64,000 bases of DNA from Leptidea sinapis (GCF_905404315.1 NC_066283.1:4774001-4838000), one strand, 5' to 3'; counted from the first letter of the stretch, positions 9,231-20,686 are shown. The notes: generated by a model from the letters alone, not told the origin. A program made the numbers and translations.

Positions 9231-12200
9231 TTATTCTATTTTATGATGTCCCCAAGCTAAGGTATCAATATTATTTGGTAAAATGTACCGTTTGGTATCA
9301 TTAAATGACAGACTAGATTTATTTATTCTTTGAGTAAAAATATTATGCTGTATTGACTTAAATCTAAGCATTGAACAATATTCGTTCTTATTTTCAAATA
9401 AGCAAGTCTTATAATTTTCCATTTTCATATTCTTAGTAACACTTTTATTAACCCCCTTAGCTTTAGCTGTGAATTTTCCCTCAACATCTAATGCATACAT
9501 TTTAGATCTAAGTCCTACAAATTCATTAAATATGTTACCATTGTTTTCATCTTTAAAGTAGCCTAACTTCTTTTTATTGAGTTTTGGATAGCCAAATATA
9601 TTTTTTTTTCTGTATAGTCAGAGGTATCGAAACGCAAATGTAAATCAGGTTTTATATCTCTGTAAAAATCATCTGTAAAAATTTGATATATTAAACTATC
9701 AGTATCGGTGTACAATAATACAAAATCCCAAATAAATAGGTTTATTATGGAACAATTTCGTCTTTCGTAATTGAACTGCAACCAAATTTTCATTAAAAAT
9801 AGATAAACTATGGAATTCTGGCTTAGCAATTAAATCTTGTGCGCCTAGAATTTTACCCTGATTTTCCCAATGACTCAATAATTTTACATTTACTCTTTTT
9901 TCGATATTTTCCATTGTTTTTCCAAACACTGAGTTATTCATTAATTTATAAAAATCTTTTTCGAAATCAGATGTGGCTAGTTTACGCATGTTTGTATTTA
10001 AATCTATATAATATTGTAACCATGCGCATTGTTTGAATTTTAAAATTCTATGAATTTTTTGTAATTTTAAACCCATTGTCAGACATTGCTTTAAATTTCT
10101 GTAGTGAATCACATATTTAATTTTATTACGAAGGTTTGGAACTAATTTTATGTCTTTGGTATTAACCAATACATATATTCTCGGGACATAAGGGTAGGTC
10201 AGAATGTAAATCATGCAGTTCAATAGGGTATTCTAGATCTACTTCCAAAATAAAACCATATTCATAATCATCAGGGACATCAAAATTAGTTGTGACATCT
10301 ACCCACTCAAAACCTCCTGTAGGAAGGAATTGAGACATGGCCCATCCGTAAAGGTTATTAGCATCAAGATAAGTTAAAAATGAGTTTGGTGTGTCTTTAT
10401 CATATTCTTGCATATATTTGTTATTAGCTTTGGCATAACGATTGCTACATTGAGATACACCTCCTCGAATGCCCGATCTAATAAAAGCTATTTGTTCAAA
10501 GTCTTGAAGTAATTCTAATTTAATTTTTGTGCATTTTAACATAGCATCCCAACTTAACCCAGGTGCTGTATAATAATGAGCTGGATCTAGACCATATGTT
10601 TGCAAACATAAGGCTCGGAAATTTTCAAACACATCTGTTAAAAGTAAAACATCGGTTTTAAGATATAAATCAGAATAATCTGACATATTTTGACAATGAA
10701 AGTGTTGCCAAACATCCTTGGCATGTTCATAATCTTCATTGGAAATATGTGTGTCGGTTAATGTATTGTAAAATTTATCGCGACTAGGGAGTGCTGAAAG
10801 TTTTAAGGAATCATGTGATGACATAAATTCATATGGATAAATTCCTTTTTTTCTAAGACGTAAAAAATCATTATTATTTGGAAAATTATATTTTAATGTT
10901 TGAAATTGTTCTTCCTTCAAATTTTGAACGAGTTTGTCTAAACTACAAGGCAAAAATTTAAACGAATCAACGAATCTCAATTGAATTTTATGATTATTAA
11001 ATTTTATCGTTTTTGTGAAAGAAATGTACTTTTCTTTCGTTTGTGGAATAATATCAATTTCCCCTTCAATAGAATTTAATGCATGAACAATAAAATGAGA
11101 GTCATATTGACTAAGATTGTGTAAAAAAACTGGGATGTGATAGGGGATTCTAAACTTTGTCTTACATACTTCGTGTGCAACTCCTCTAAAATGTCCTGTA
11201 TGCGAGTCAAAGTATAATGCACATTCACCATTTAAATTAAATTGACATATAAAGCAGTCTTTACATTGCGAAATAATTTCATTATCATTGGAAGTCAAAG
11301 GCTTTGGACTTATGACAAAAGAATTCTTTGCGCAAATCACTTCTAAATCTTTATACAACTGATTCATAAAGACATGAGTACAATGAGGACCACTATATGT
11401 TTCATATTTTGATAAACTATCATCATATGAACATTTGATATAGTACCCAAAACTATAAACTTCGTGTTTGTGAACATTAGTTGTATAAGGTTTTGATGGA
11501 TCGTTAAAGCATGTCTGAATTGGATTAAGGAAAGCTTCAAAATCCGCGTATATAACAAAGGGTATTTGTAACATCTTATTAAATTTATCAAATTTTAAGA
11601 CATTGTTTGAAATTGGTTGTCCAAACCAATCTTTTAAAGTTTTTTCTGTACTAGGCAATTCCACTTTAATATGACAACAATCATTCAATTGATGGGCTGA
11701 TAACTTATCATTTGTTGAGAAGTGTAAAAGACAACCGTCACAGATGTAGATTGCATGTTCATGGTTTGAAATTTGACCACTTACTAAACGCGATAGGTTT
11801 TTAATGTAGCAAAAATGATTAATTGTTCCGTGCGAAATAAATAATAAATTGATATGAACAATTTTCCGTGATTTTGTTAAATACAATGGACCAACTAATT
11901 CATGTACTTTCTTTTTACAATTGTATTCAAGACCAAAAACATTTATACTTAAATTATTTAGCCTTTCTACTTTTTGTATATCTGTCATTTTAACAGGAAA
12001 CGTAACTCCGTTAAAATTTAATTTATTTGAATATTTACTGTAAGATGAAACTCTCTGAGAGTTCTTAGTAACTGGATACAATGCAGAAAGCAAAGCCCAT
12101 TTAAAACATAAATCATCCGAGTTTTGTACATTTATAACACTTTTTTTTAATTTGATTTCTTTAGGTAATTCAATGTATGATTTTCCACGTAATGGATTGA

Positions 12201-12876
12201 ATTTGTTTATATTCATGTCTAATGCATTTATTTTCTTAAGACTCCAACCACTATCTTTTTTCTCAAATGTGCTAATTTTAGTCATCAACATATCACATAA
12301 GGACGAAAAGAAAAAATTTAAATCCTCACCCTGCATTATAGTATAACTAAATGTTTGAAATTCAAATTCATTAGAAATATTTTTTGTTTCTTGAACAAAA
12401 TTAGCGTGCAGAATAAAATTAACCTTAAAAATTGTAAGCAATCGAACAGATTCCTCAAATAGTGAAATAATTTCATTTTTAATAGAATTCAAAAACATTT
12501 CTGGTGTTTCGAATGTTTGTAATTGGTTGGATTTACTCTTTATTTTATATGAGATAATTCTATTACCAAAAGCCGATTCGTGTACTGTGACATTTTTTAA
12601 AGTACTATGTAATTGCATTACGTTATTCTTATGGAGGTTACTTCTAAGATGATTTGCATAATATCTTTTCCGTATTAAGATTTGACATAAAGAACAGTTC
12701 ACCATTTCATCGTTCACACTGGTGAGCCCCAATGATGTGGATGGTTCCCCTTGTCTTCCTCTCTTTGTACTTATATCATTGTCTTCACTGTCTTGTAATA
12801 CTGCACTTCCTCTCTTAAAACCTCCTACACTTTGTAGAACAGGTTGACTACAACATAAGTGAATGATATTAACCAC
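9231..12876 (-). pseudogene. POLB: Protein-primed family B DNA polymerase, frame-shifted
   Basis: The N-terminal 904 codons (10162-12876) are open. They show a C2H2 finger (C61, C64, H76, H82), exonuclease motifs FVIYADFEAF (about residue 440), LHNLSQYDSHF (about 587) and YLKTDVLLLTDVF (about 744), and polymerase motif A YLDANNLYGWAM (about 842). The frame then changes near 10165-10190. Motif B KLMNNSVFGKTMEN lies in the second frame (9699-10223). A second change near 9700-9745 leads to motif C YTDTDSL (about 9697-9715). A third is at a nine-A run (minus strand, about 9601) before the C-terminal piece ending at 9231. All catalytic motifs survive, but not in one frame. Expected role: replicating the linear element from its ends by protein priming. 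Confidence 0.9.
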
Positions 12877-13082
12877 ATTTCATCAATAATATAATACTAA
12901 ATAATTTACAAAGAAAATAACTCACTTGATCATTTTTTCAACCTCATTACATACAAAGCAGAGTTCCATATCGTTATGTTTAATTTTCCAAATGATGAGA
13001 ATATAATAATATTATTTGTATAAGAGAATAAATAAACTAATAACTAAACTGAACTAATATTTATGTATTTCTTCATAGCTAC
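12877..13082. other. Spacer upstream of polymerase
   Basis: AT-rich, no ORF; candidate promoter of the polymerase gene. Confidence 0.4.
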
Positions 13083-13523
13083 CTACTTATTGTTAAAATT
13101 ATATTTCTTATAATTTTCTGTTTCTAAAATTTTCTTCGTAACATTGTATAAAATCTTTTTTATGTCCTTATAACTTTCATTATTGTCGATTGTATAATAT
13201 TTTAATCTATAATCAGCGTATTTCCATTGTTCTTGTGCAGGCGTGTTTTTTATTTTATTGAGATCATAGATTTCTATTTTAACCAAATGTGATGCATTTC
13301 TTCCGTCATCTGCATTAGTTGTAATGTAAATACTTCCATTCTCATGTGCTCTGGATATTGATGATGATATTTTCTTTTGTTTTGTTTTTTTCACTTCGAA
13401 TAATGCATCTATATTTTCATTTGAGCTGGCCCTCTTCAAGGATTTAAGTTGAGGAACTTTTAATGAATCCTGACTATCTTCAGACAATGGATAGTAAAAT
13501 GTTTTATATGTATTTTCTTCCAT
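13083..13523 (-). CDS. Unrecognised Polinton protein
   Basis: 146 residues, intact, not recognised. Low-complexity Ser/Lys-rich N-terminal half (SLKRASSNENID, KKTKQKKISSSISRA, a possible nuclear localisation signal). The C-terminal half is more ordered (HLVKIEIYDLNKI, QWKYADYRLKYYTID, KILYNVTKKILE). It is the first minus-strand gene after the right TIR, upstream of the polymerase. It could be an early regulatory or terminal-protein-like factor, but nothing in the sequence proves that. Confidence 0.55.
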   Translation of the reverse strand: MEENTYKTFYYPLSEDSQDSLKVPQLKSLKRASSNENIDALFEVKKTKQKKISSSISRAHENGSIYITTNADDGRNASHLVKIEIYDLNKIKNTPAQEQWKYADYRLKYYTIDNNESYKDIKKILYNVTKKILETENYKKYNFNNK

Positions 13524-13815
13524 TGTTGGGTTGAATGCATTCTACAACAACAATAAGACTGCTTTAGAATAGTATTATACATACATATCTTAATATAACA
13601 AATGATATTACTTTTTAATTTCAAAGTGAATAATAGATAAAACTTACCTCCATTGCAGCAAATCACTCAACAATTACACAACACACAAAATATATAATAA
13701 TTTGACTGAATACGCCACTTCAATGATTATTTTTCTGAACAGTTCTAGCATTTTATACTAAAATATCGTAAAAGTAAATTTGTTTATGATTAGTACTGGT
13801 TTTTAAATATTGTGA
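13524..13815. other. Upstream region inside right TIR boundary
   Basis: AT-rich with only short, biased ORFs that look like chance. Probably holds the promoter for the minus-strand genes. Confidence 0.4.
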
Positions 13816-14959
13816 TGAAACATAATGGCACTTAAATGATAAGTTCAATTATTGATAGTTTAATGGAGTCAACATTTCCAGATTGTACTAATGACTACGT
13901 AAGTATGTAGGTACAAAGTTCGTTTTCAATCAGCTTTTATATTATAATAAAATTGATGAAAATATAATTTCATCAAATGTTCATAGATTTATATTTGAAT
14001 CGCTTGTAATGATATTTTGTTTTATTGTAACCATATAAGTTTTAAATACATGAATAAGATACATTAAAGCCTTATTTATTGAGTGCTTATGTTATTATGA
14101 TCCAGATAACTATTCAATCCTCGCAACTGACAAGACTCTGTTCTCAACTAATATGAATACAATCGAGATACAGAATTATTTGAACAAAATCGATCCCAGT
14201 ATTAAAAATAATGTTTACGCGGCAAACCGATTGCCGATATATGTTGTAACGCCCTGTTATATTGTCAGCAATTTAGATAGTGATAATAAGCCAGGCACTC
14301 ACTGGGTTGCAATACACATTGATGAGCAGGGTATTGGACAATACTTCGATTCATATGGTCGTCCACCTCAGGGATTCCAGCTGATGTTTTTACAAAGGAA
14401 TTGCAGAATGTATAACTACAATACTGCAAGAGTACAGAATGAATATACCGCAGTGTGTGGCGAGTACTGCATAATGTATCTATACTTTAAGTTTAATAAG
14501 AAGAGTTTGAATGATTTCATCAAATATTTTGAAAATGATACAATCTGCAATGGTGTTTTATTATATACTTTATTTAAATCATGTTTTAAAAATAAATAAT
14601 ATATACAGAAACTGTCTTTTTAATCGTAGTAACGAATGTGATAGAGGTAATTAGTAAATTACCTGTATCACGTTCATGGAAATTTAGACATTGAGTCGCT
14701 CACCAATCATTAGCTAAATGGCCAGTGATTATTAATGATTATGGATCTGTTTAATTTAAAAAGCTAACTTTGAAACTATAAGATATATCTAAAAACGGAT
14801 CAGCGCAATCGCTCGGAAATACATCAAAACCCCCAGTTTGACACCAAACTTCTTTTTTTTTTTTTTTAGTAGGCATCACGAGCAAGTGAGCCAGAATCGA
14901 GGAGCCAGAACCGGCGAATCCCTACTACTGTGAGCCAGAACCGGCGAATCCCTACTACT
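13816..14959. repeat. Polinton right terminal inverted repeat
   Basis: Reverse complement of 2368-3511, exactly the same length (1,144 bp) and about 98% identical by eye. Contains the second protease gene, a T-run, and the terminal 30-bp tandem repeat (14900-14929, 14930-14959). Confidence 0.93.
14153..14599 (+). CDS. PRO: Adenain-like cysteine protease, right TIR copy
   Basis: Twin of the left-TIR protease, on the opposite strand and also pointing outward. His50, Asp66, Gln95 and Cys102 are all kept, and the frame is intact. It differs at residue 134 (Gly instead of Asp). Because it lies in the TIR, its near identity is kept either by recent origin or by the copying process that keeps TIRs alike. 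Having two complete protease genes while the capsid and polymerase genes decay is the notable point. Confidence 0.92.
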   Translation: MNTIEIQNYLNKIDPSIKNNVYAANRLPIYVVTPCYIVSNLDSDNKPGTHWVAIHIDEQGIGQYFDSYGRPPQGFQLMFLQRNCRMYNYNTARVQNEYTAVCGEYCIMYLYFKFNKKSLNDFIKYFENDTICNGVLLYTLFKSCFKNK

Positions 14960-14965
14960 TACGTA
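14960..14965. repeat. Right target-site duplication TACGTA
   Basis: Exact repeat of 2362-2367, abutting the terminal ...CTACTACT. Confidence 0.9.
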
Positions 14966-15224
14966 ACTAATTGGCAAATAAATGCTATGTTATTTCCAAG
15001 ATATTTAAGGATTTACTCTATACTTAATTCCGAATATTTGCTTGTATTTAACGTTTCTTTATATGTATTAAATAATCAGAAGGCAAACCTAAATTCGTAC
15101 TTTACGACTATCATAACTGGCGCGACATTTCTCCACGGCCGATAACGTCCGGCTTTGCTGTAAGCTCGGTGTCATTTTAAGTCACCGTTTGTTCTCTTTT
15201 TCCCATAGTTGTATCTGTGGTTGT

Positions 15225-15755
15225 ATCGACTATCGGCCGTTTTCAATAACGTATCTCTAGTTGCGGATATATGCTATCACCGTTTAATGGCAAGATCTTA
15301 TCAATTAAATTCAAATTCAAATATTTTTATTCAAAATAGGATTTAAAATCACTTATTGAACGTCAAAAACTACCACCCATTCAAAAGAGACTGCCTCAGA
15401 CCTGAGAAGAATGGGCGCAAGAAACTCAGCGGGCTTTATTTTTAAATATAAAATATGGATTACAATGTAATATCGTACAATAAACATTTATAATTAAAGA
15501 GCCTGAGGGTGTTCGCTTTATTCCCAGTCCGTGGTGTCATTAAGAAAATCGTTTATGCTATAATAACCTTTTCCACACAAACGTTTTTTAACAATTCTTT
15601 TAAATTTCGTAACACATCCATAGTTATGTCATATTATATAGTTATGTCGATAGGTTATTGAAATGTAAGTACTCGTAAAACGATAGATTTGTCTACGTCT
15701 AGTAAGTTAATCTAAGGATAGCTATCTATCCTTAGTTTTGTTTATTGCAAACGGC
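15225..15755. mobile_element. Possible MITE with inverted ends, split by a SINE
   Basis: Left end TATCGGCCGTTTTCAATAACG (15229-15249) and, near 15753, the reverse complement of CGGCCGTTTGCAATAA form imperfect inverted ends. Near the right end, TAAGGATAGCTATCTATCCTTA is almost a perfect palindrome. The middle is occupied by the SINE at 15303-15520. The boundaries are tentative. Confidence 0.35.
15303..15520 (-). mobile_element. SINE-like retroposon (family S), reverse orientation
   Basis: Reverse complement of the family also found at 23045, 37586, 48946 and 57984. Diagnostic pieces: tail of TTTGAATTTGAA repeats next to AATAAAAATA, then CTACCACCCATTC, CTGAGAAGAATGGGCGCAA and CTCAGCGGGC. No ORF; copied in trans by a LINE. 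Confidence 0.7.
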
Positions 15756-15915
15756 CGTGTGACAGGTAGGTTGGGTAAATTGGATACTATGTTATGTTTT
15801 TTTTAAGTGATAACCCTCACTTCTAGGATTAATATCTGTAAAGTAGATCCTGTAGATGAAGCCACAACCTGAGAGTTGAACAAAGCAAACATAATTTTAT
15901 AACGAGGCGGTACTC

Positions 15916-15984
15916 GAACGGTTAGCTCAGTTGGTCAGAGCACCGGCACGGAACGCCGGAGGTCGTTCGAATCCCGCATCGTTC
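15916..15984 (+). mobile_element. tRNA-like SINE head or tRNA pseudogene
   Basis: A tRNA-shaped segment. The A-box is GTTAGCTCAGTTGG, the anticodon stem CCGGC/GCCGG carries a seven-base loop ACGGAAC, and the B-box is GTTCGAATCCC. GAACG (15916-15920) pairs with CGTTC (15980-15984). The loop lacks the invariant U33, the acceptor stem is short, and there is no CCA or terminator logic, so it is unlikely to be a working tRNA. More likely the pol III promoter head of a tRNA-derived SINE. Confidence 0.6.
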
Positions 15985-16052
15985 ATAAAATTTTGTTTTT
16001 CAAATTTTATTTGTGTAAATTGGATAGCCTTATCAATTGCAAAATTGTATTG

Positions 16053-16890
16053 TATTGGCCGCAGCATACAAGTCGTTAGAGACGAATATCGCACGAACCC
16101 GAAGCTCGTGGACGCTGGAGTTTTACAAGCTATCTCCTACAGTTTACACTGTTTCTGAAATGTTGAATGCCTTCAATGCATTGTTGTATTTTATGCAGAT
16201 GAAAGTATTGGAAATGCCGTACACACGGGACATGTAGGTAGTTCTCTGTCATAGAAGCGGCGACCAGTGCCGGAAAAAACTTGAATGAGAATTATCTTCA
16301 TTAGAGTCCTCTTTTCAGAATACACTCAGAAGACTCAAGTTTTCGTGGTCCACTAAAACAATTCTACTTATCGTATCACCGGTCTTCTACAACACTTTCG
16401 AATACTGGATTTCGCGGTCACCTGAGAGGCAATGCCACATTAGCTTCGAAGAAATTAAATCACAAATAGAACAAGGCAGTACTTCAAGCCGGCTCACATT
16501 CTAGGGCTCTATAAAGCACCGCAATGCACGTCCATCCACATATGGAGTATGGTTCTCATCTTTGGATTGTGCACGCAACCAGTAGCAGAACCGAGTTTTC
16601 GACGGTGCAGTGCTCTGAAACGGCTCGATCACATGGCGTTGTGTAGTGGCTTCAATTCTTTGTGTGTCTTTTACCGCACGAGAGGAGAGCAAAGAGCTGA
16701 TTCACTGAATTTCACCTCACGCATCCGCATCATCTGGGTGTGTGACGACGATTTTCAAGTGCGGTTTTTAATAAACTTTATGCCACGCACAACCAAGCTA
16801 TAGATTGTGCAGCTTCCTTGCGCGGTGATTTTGTGACGATATGACATAGGTGCCCTTAAAAAAACACGCACACCTTCTTAAAGGGCCAAC
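16053..16890 (+). pseudogene. Jockey-type LINE reverse transcriptase relic, plus strand
   Basis: Degraded ORF2 fragment. GRSIQVVRDEYRTNPKLVDAGV (RT palm region just before the VPQG motif) is followed by a decayed YADD region, and at its end PRTTKL before the 3' part. Many stops and shifts. It lies tail-to-tail with the minus-strand copy of the same family at 16903, and could have contributed to an old inverted duplication. Confidence 0.65.
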
Positions 16891-16902
16891 GAGCTAATGT
16901 CA

Positions 16903-17935
16903 TTTTTTATGGAATAGGAGGACAAACGAGCGTAAGGGTCACCTGGTGCTAAGTGATCACTGCCGCCCACAATCTCTTGCAACACCAGAGGTATCACAGG
17001 AGTGTTGCCGGCCTTTCAGGAAGGTGTACGCGCTTATTTTGAAGGTACCCAAATCGTATTGTCCCGGAAACACCGCACAAGGAAGCTCATTCCACAGCTC
17101 TGTAGTGGAAGAAAGCTCCTCGAAAACCGCACTGTGGAGGACCGCCACTCATTCAGATGGTGGGGATCATATCCTTACTTGTGGCGTGTCGTGCGGAGGT
17201 GGAAACGTGACATCTCTACGCAACGCCAAGTGATCCAGCCGTTCACAGAGCACTGGGGCCTCGACAATTCAAGCTGCTCTACTTTACACGCGGTCAAATG
17301 AATCGAGCTGATACTGGGGTACGCCATGTGTGGCCGGACCTGCGCTTTGTAGAGCGGTAGGATGTGGGCCGGCTTGAAGTATTGTCGTGCTCTATTAATG
17401 ACGCCCAGCTTCTTCGAAGCCAATTTGACTTTGCCCTCGAGATGGCCACGGAATTGGCAATAGCTCGAGATTTTGAGACCCAGTATCCCACTACTAAGCG
17501 AGGCTTTAAGGGAAGTGTTGTCGAAGAGCGGTGATACGACAAATGGGGTATTTTTGTGGTAAACGCACAAACTTGAGTATTCTGGGGGTTACATTGGACA
17601 AGGTTCAATTTACCCCATTCCACGACCTTCTCAAGAGAGGACTCGATAGAAGACACAAGTTTCTCCCGGCACTGGTCGACGATTTCCCGAGAGACCTGCA
17701 TGGCCGGCTGTCGTCTGCATAGCAATGTATGTTGGAGGTGTCCAACATATTATTGATATGCAGAAGAAACAGCGTGGGAGATAGCACACACCCTTGGGGC
17801 ACTCCAGCGTTCACGGGATTCGGGTTCGAGGAATATGCGTCGACAACTACCTGTATGCTGCGCCCAGTGAGGAAGTTGGAGGTCCACTTGAATAAGCTGT
17901 TGGGAACCCCAAATGATTTAAGTTTTGTCATTCGT
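16903..17935 (-). pseudogene. Jockey-type LINE, 5'-truncated copy
   Basis: Minus-strand LINE beginning in the reverse transcriptase (TKLKSFGVPNSLFKWTSNFL, GRSIQVV, AGVPQGCVLSP, HCYADDS) and ending at a short A-run (16903-16908 on the plus strand as T). Internal deletions and frame changes are present between the YADD box and the C-terminal region (KLASKKLGVINRARQYF, RPHM). 5' truncation plus an A-tail is the signature of LINE target-primed insertion. Same family as 23693-26045. Confidence 0.8.
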
Positions 17936-18225
17936 CTACCCGTACAACCATTCGTATTACTTTATTTACATCTAAACTAAAATGAATAGTTTCAATATCA
18001 ACAGGTAATTTCGGTTTCTCGTATAAAGCCCACTATTGCATATGAATACGAGACTGTATACATTCATATTAGATTCGATATAGCTGTGGTGATGGTAAAG
18101 AAAACTCATAAAAAGTTTTTATAATGCGCAAAAGTGACGAGACAAGAGGCTTGCCTCATGTTCTAATCATTAGTTTGATTCGAGATCTTTCCATTTCTTA
18201 ACACAGTGAGCTGGTACGGTGTACA

Positions 18226-18781
18226 TCAATATTAGAAATGTGAATGTATTTATGCTATCACGTCTAAACCACTGAAACGATTTTTATGAAATTTAGTACA
18301 GAGATAGACTAGAACTTGGAAAAGGACATAGGCTTCCTTTAATTTTGAATAAGAAGTTTGGAGGGGTTGAAACAAGGGGTGGAACTTTGTATGGAAGTTC
18401 TTCATTATCAAAGATGCCACCATGAAAATTTGTATTTAGGTACTTGATAAGAAATAAATAAATATTCGTTCTAGCGTTTTTGAAATGTCGACCTTAGAAG
18501 GATTGAAATAAGGGATGTAAATAAAAAAATAGAACGCTTAAAAGTATCTAACAGGTGTAGGTAATTTAAGAAAAAAATATATTTCACGTGGTAAACTTTA
18601 ATGATGACGTGGGATGAATAAACAAAATAAAGTAGTTTATAAAAATGTATTAAAATAAGCAATTTTAATTAGCCGCAGCAGTTTGTATGTATATTATTTG
18701 CAAAGTATTCAAAAAAAAATTTGCTGCCCAATTGAATTGAAATTGTTACAATTCCACGCGGACAAAGTCGCGGATAGCTAG
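18226..18781 (+). mobile_element. Non-autonomous Helitron-like element
   Basis: Begins A|TCAATATTAGAAATG and ends GGATAGCTAG|T, matching the Helitron rule of 5'-TC, 3'-CTAG and insertion between A and T without target duplication. Just before the end, CGCGGAC-AAA-GTCGCGG can fold into the short subterminal hairpin. The internal ATCACGTCTAAACCACTGAA is a common lepidopteran repeat motif. No coding capacity. Confidence 0.65.
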
Positions 18782-19519
18782 TAATTCATATGACAAAACT
18801 ACGTTTGCCGGGTAAGCACTTGTAATCAACTAAAAAATTTACTACAACTATCATATTATGATTAAAGCGTACTTATAAAATCGTTTTTGTTACTTAGTTA
18901 CGGTTGATAACTCAAGCGTTAATAGCAATTTTCTTCATTACAAATTCATAAAAATACACATTATTAGGCCTTTGATTTGTTGAGATAAACAGTACCCAAT
19001 CCGCATTACTCAATCCGATTTCTTTGTAACTCTGTTATAGTCCATAAGACAATCAAGCATCATCTGCCCAAAAAATTGACGAAAAGTAACTTAAAAAGTC
19101 CAAAAAGTCCACTGTGATCCAATGACCAAATTATTATATTAATTGTTCGGCTTGATGGCGTATCCTTTTTAGAATTCACCAATGACGAGTGTTTATTATT
19201 GAACGCTGAAGATCTAAAAGATCGGACAGCCTGGGACTAGATTGTGATTATTTTATAGCGATAGAAATGACTGTACAATATTGTATATTTTTATTGCAAA
19301 GAGCGCAAAAAAATATTCTGGGAGAGTTTCTTGCGCCGCTTCTTCTCTCTCAGAGCGCCATTTGTTTCCGAAGCGGTATTAGTATCTAGTAAATATCAAA
19401 AATGACATAAAAAATAATTCTAAAGGAATCAATTTTGAGAAAATAAATGCCTTTTATGCCTTTATGCCTTTTGTAAAGCGGGCTTCGTGAATGAACAAGG
19501 TCTCGATCTGAAAATAAGG
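18782..19519. other. No recognisable feature
   Basis: AT-rich, no coding signal recognised on either strand; bases about 19300-19500 may be old repeat. Confidence 0.4.
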
Positions 19520-20030
19520 AATTTTTAACTGCTGAGATCATTCACCGCATAGAACACTGTTGTTTTATCTAAAGAAAAAAAGACACACACAATACATACA
19601 AAGGGTTAGTTGGTTAAAAGACAAACAAACTAAAGTTTTATATTATTTTGGTTAATAAATGAACATAGAGTATAAACAAAAGCGGAATTTACAAAGGAGA
19701 GTAAGGATTTGAAATCAGCGGAGTGAGTGATATCAGGAGGAAGGAGATCATAAAGAGATGAAGACAGTCGAGGGCAAATAAAAAGATGTGATTGGGAGAT
19801 CCTGCATCAAGTCCACACTTACAAAGAGATATATCTCTTATTTGCAGCTTAGCCAGATGGACGGGGGTATACAGATGGCCTAGCTTGTACTTGTAACATG
19901 TTTATGTGTATCTTTGATATTGCAGAACCAAGGACGAGTAAGAATTGAAGATTGAACATCAGCGTAGTATTTCCTTTTAGAAGAACTGGCCTTTTGCTCA
20001 AAAACAAATGTAGCTACCGCATGGACAAAA
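19520..20030 (-). pseudogene. LINE ORF2 C-terminal relic
   Basis: Minus strand gives RLVL-like sequence: LTRPWFCNIKDTHKH, then LGHLYTPVHLAKLQIRDISLCKCG and NHIFLFALDC. This is the C-terminal region of jockey/R1-type LINE ORF2, with the Cys-x-Cys...His...Cys cluster. Stops interrupt it. No 5' parts are present. Confidence 0.55.
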
Positions 20031-20146
20031 CAACATTGTCTATAAAAATTTTAATACTTGTCAAGTGTCTATCTATTAAACATGTCACCAATATTATTGG
20101 TTAGTTAATATGTGTCAAGTTATCCCAATGAAAAATTACATTTATA

Positions 20147-20586
20147 CTAGTGGACCCGAAAGACGTTGTCCTGTACACACGTCTTAAATTTGAAAAATCG
20201 GTGCAGTCGTTAGGAGGAGATCACTAACATACACATGAGCAGGAGTATTATATTATATGGACAGAATTGAGAATCTAATCAAACCTCAAATTCACTGGAA
20301 CACACATAAACATTATCAAAATCGGTCTAGCCGTTTTGGAGGTAGTTCAATTGTGAATGTAAACCATTCTTGAATCCACCCGAAGACACACATCAATCTC
20401 AAATTCACTGGAACACACAAAAATCTCATCAAAATCGGTCCAGCCGTTTAGGAGGTAGTTCAATTGTGAATCTAAACCATCCTCGAATCCACCTGAAGAC
20501 ACACAGAAAGTTTCATTAAAATCGGTCCAGCCGTATAGGAGAAGTTCAGTGACATCCACACGTACAGAAGAATGTATATATTAAGA
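20147..20586 (-). mobile_element. Non-autonomous Helitron-like element with internal repeats
   Basis: Plus strand reads A|CTAGTGGACCCG ... GTATATATTAAGA|T, so on the minus strand it is TC...CTAG inserted between A and T. The middle holds imperfect direct repeats of about 107 bp built on AAAATCGGTCCAGCCGTT. Same family as 37667 and 53335. Confidence 0.6.
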
Positions 20587-20686
20587 TAACTGCTGTTATT
20601 ATTACTCTGTTACATTTAGTTAAATTAACTTTAATTTGATTCGTGTAAGTTAGTTGGCACTACAGCAGTGCCAACTAACAGTTAGA

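Larger units (their letters stand above)
2368..14959. mobile_element. Maverick/Polinton DNA transposon, near full length
   Basis: A 12,592-bp element with 6-bp target duplications, 1,144-bp terminal inverted repeats starting 5'-AGTAGTAGGG, and the diagnostic Polinton gene set. That set is: adenain-like protease, double-jelly-roll major capsid, minor capsid, retrovirus-type integrase with chromodomain, FtsK/A32-type ATPase and protein-primed family B DNA polymerase. Internal genes all run on the minus strand and are packed with 1-16 nt overlaps. The TIRs are about 98% identical by eye, which implies recent insertion or gene conversion. The major capsid and ATPase each carry one in-frame stop and the polymerase changes frame at least three times, so this copy probably cannot replicate or form particles by itself. 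Polintons are regarded as endogenous relatives of adenovirus-like and virophage-like viruses. Confidence 0.96.

Noticed and set aside
9699..10223. Programmed ribosomal frameshifting in the Polinton polymerase
   Set aside because: Three separate frame changes, one at a plain A-run, without slippery-site plus pseudoknot layout; decay or sequencing error is simpler.
15916..15984. Functional tRNA gene
   Set aside because: Anticodon loop lacks U33, the acceptor stem is too short and the deduced anticodon (GGA) would need a long variable arm that is absent; SINE head is likelier.
16501..17980. Multiple short frames on both strands around 16.5-18 kb
   Set aside because: They are fragments and antisense shadows of two decayed LINE copies in opposite orientation.
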